A stretch of DNA of 6,434 nt from NCBI GenBank assembly GCA_002869465.1, contig PKSW01000458.1, forward strand, positions 1 through 6,434, read 5' to 3'. The notes under the pieces were generated by a model. That model saw only the letters and a program-made list of their open reading frames with translations, had not been told where the DNA came from and ran no database searches. This DNA is from Marinilabiliales bacterium (GTDB lineage: Bacteria > Bacteroidota > Bacteroidia > Bacteroidales > F082). The position numbers and the translations under genes were made by a program. This document shows, piece after piece, positions 5,157 through 6,434 of the stretch (the first letter of the stretch is position 1; every line of letters starts with the position of its first letter).

Positions 5157-6434
5157 ATGAAATCTAAATACATTATACTTTTTCTAGCATTATTGATTGG
5201 CACGGTTAATCAAATTGATGGCCAATCTGTCAAAAAAGCTGACAAACGTGTGACATTCTACGAATACGCAGTAGCTGTTCCTATTCTCGAAAAAATCATT
5301 GAAAAAAATGGTGAGGGGAAAGAGGAAGCCATGATCATGCTTGCTGATTGCTATCGCTCAATGAACAATGAGCAAAAAGCAACAGAATTGTATGCTCAAA
5401 TCATAGAGTTTGACAGCGTTGATCCTGTCAATCATTATTATTACGGACAGGCTTTAAGGTCCTTAGGTAGGTATGCTGAAGCCAGAGAACAGTTTTTACT
5501 ATATGATGAACTTGTTCCGAGTGATCCCAGAGGTGCTCTTTTTGCTGAATATAGCGAAGAAATTCAATCATGGCTCGAAAAAGCCAATAGAAACGAAGTA
5601 CATCATTTGGAATCCATTAATAGTGAATATTCTGAATTTTCTCCAATAATTTTTGGTGATGGCATTGTATTTTCTTCTGATCGGGATTGGAAAAAATATC
5701 TGAACCCCACCTATGATTGGACTGGTAAACCATACTTGAATTTCTTCTATGCAAAAGCTGATAGTAGCGCTCCTTTATATGAACCTGCTTATTTTGAAGC
5801 TGATGGCTTCTCCAATAAATTAAACGATTCTTATCACGACGGCACCGCTGTTTTCAATAGTTCTGGTACGATAATTTATTTTACAAGAACAGAAAAGGAA
5901 AAAGTGCCCAGAGATGATGATAATTTGGTTACGAATAAATTAAAGCTTTTCAAATCGGAATTTAAAGATGAAAAATGGTCAAAACCTGAACCCCTTGATT
6001 TAAACAACGATGCATATTCTACTGGCCATCCTGCTTTGTCACCAAATGATAGTTTACTGTATTTTGTTTCTGACATGCCCGGTGGCATTGGTGGAACAGA
6101 TTTATATGTTTCCGAATGGACAGAAAACGGATGGGGAGAACCAAGAAATTTAGGTGTAACCATTAACACCATAGAGAATGAAATGTTTCCTTATATGCAT
6201 GAAGATGGCACGCTATATTTTGCCTCCTCCGGGCATTTAGGATATGGCGGTTTGGATATCTTCAAATCAAATAAAGAGAATGGTGAGTGGACCACGCCCA
6301 AAAATATGATGGCGCCCATGAACTCATCATATGATGATTTCGGCCTTGCCTTTATACCCGGAATGGGCGTTGGGCTGTTTAGTTCCGATAGGCCCGGCGG
6401 GCTTGGCGGTGATGATATTTATGCATTTGAAAGC
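5157..6434 (+). CDS. TPR and PD40-propeller protein, PorE/OmpA-like (3' end missing)
   Basis: The frame is open for 426 codons to the right edge. The ATG at 5157 gives a signal peptide (MKSKYIILFLALLIG, probable cut near residue 22, before QS). No Cys lies near it, so it does not look like a lipoprotein. An in-frame GTG at 5121 overlapping the previous stop is possible but would bury the signal. Residues about 30-145 are helical TPR-like repeats (ILEKII, AMIMLADCYRSM, KATELYAQII, YYYGQALRSLGRYAEAREQF). From about 157 onward come PD40/WD40-like blades at roughly 157, 226, 289, 342 and 392, with repeated LYFVSDMPGGIGGTDLY and GLFSSDRPGGLGGDDIY. This TPR-PD40 order is typical of Bacteroidota proteins ending in an OmpA peptidoglycan-binding domain, such as P. 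gingivalis PorE, often encoded after porP/sprF. The OmpA part would lie beyond the window and is inferred. Confidence 0.88.
   Translation, partial: MKSKYIILFLALLIGTVNQIDGQSVKKADKRVTFYEYAVAVPILEKIIEKNGEGKEEAMIMLADCYRSMNNEQKATELYAQIIEFDSVDPVNHYYYGQALRSLGRYAEAREQFLLYDELVPSDPRGALFAEYSEEIQSWLEKANRNEVHHLESINSEYSEFSPIIFGDGIVFSSDRDWKKYLNPTYDWTGKPYLNFFYAKADSSAPLYEPAYFEADGFSNKLNDSYHDGTAVFNSSGTIIYFTRTEKEKVPRDDDNLVTNKLKLFKSEFKDEKWSKPEPLDLNNDAYSTGHPALSPNDSLLYFVSDMPGGIGGTDLYVSEWTENGWGEPRNLGVTINTIENEMFPYMHEDGTLYFASSGHLGYGGLDIFKSNKENGEWTTPKNMMAPMNSSYDDFGLAFIPGMGVGLFSSDRPGGLGGDDIYAFES

Noticed and set aside
2..6434. A wholly new defence or secretion system
   Set aside because: All three genes fall into known Bacteroidota T9SS-associated families; the novelty, if any, is in the composition and repeat organisation of the adhesin.

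Overview
The window comes from a member of the Bacteroidota (Flavobacteriia/Cytophagia/Sphingobacteriia-like; the genus cannot be told from sequence alone). The grounds are the protein families: SprB-type repeats, a gliding-motility-associated (type B) C-terminal sorting domain, a PorP/SprF-family outer-membrane protein and a TPR/PD40 protein of the kind that usually ends in an OmpA domain. The DNA is moderately AT-rich, gene starts lack a good Shine-Dalgarno sequence, and all genes lie on the + strand with short gaps.

Layout. (1) 2-4171 is the 3' part of a very large secreted adhesin-like gene that is already open at the left edge; 1389 residues are visible. It reads in order: a SprB-repeat array (2-1492) with near-identical DNA copies, an array of seven ~88-residue Cys-pair modules (1493-3331), one PKD-like module (3332-3592), one Big_9/cadherin-like Ig module (3593-3868), and a 96-residue CHU_C/type B T9SS sorting domain (3881-4168). 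(2) 4198-5121 is a complete 307-residue PorP/SprF-family protein with a signal peptide. (3) 5157-6434 is the 5' part (426 codons, still open at the right edge) of a signal-peptide + TPR + PD40-propeller protein, probably a PorE/OmpA-like periplasmic protein.

The gaps are 26 and 35 nt and hold no visible terminator, so the three genes look like one operon. From what is known of Flavobacterium johnsoniae SprB/SprF, the likely logic is this: the adhesin is exported by the type IX secretion system, the SprF-like protein is its dedicated outer-membrane partner, and the TPR/PD40 protein may connect that complex to the periplasm or peptidoglycan. This is a recognised Bacteroidota arrangement, not a new system.

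The unusual points are inside the adhesin. Its exported part is almost free of lysine and arginine (5 in the first 1293 visible residues, against 9 in the 96-residue sorting domain). The SprB repeats form a 456-bp two-repeat higher-order unit whose two members carry complementary cysteine patterns. The two repeat arrays have very different degrees of DNA homogenisation.
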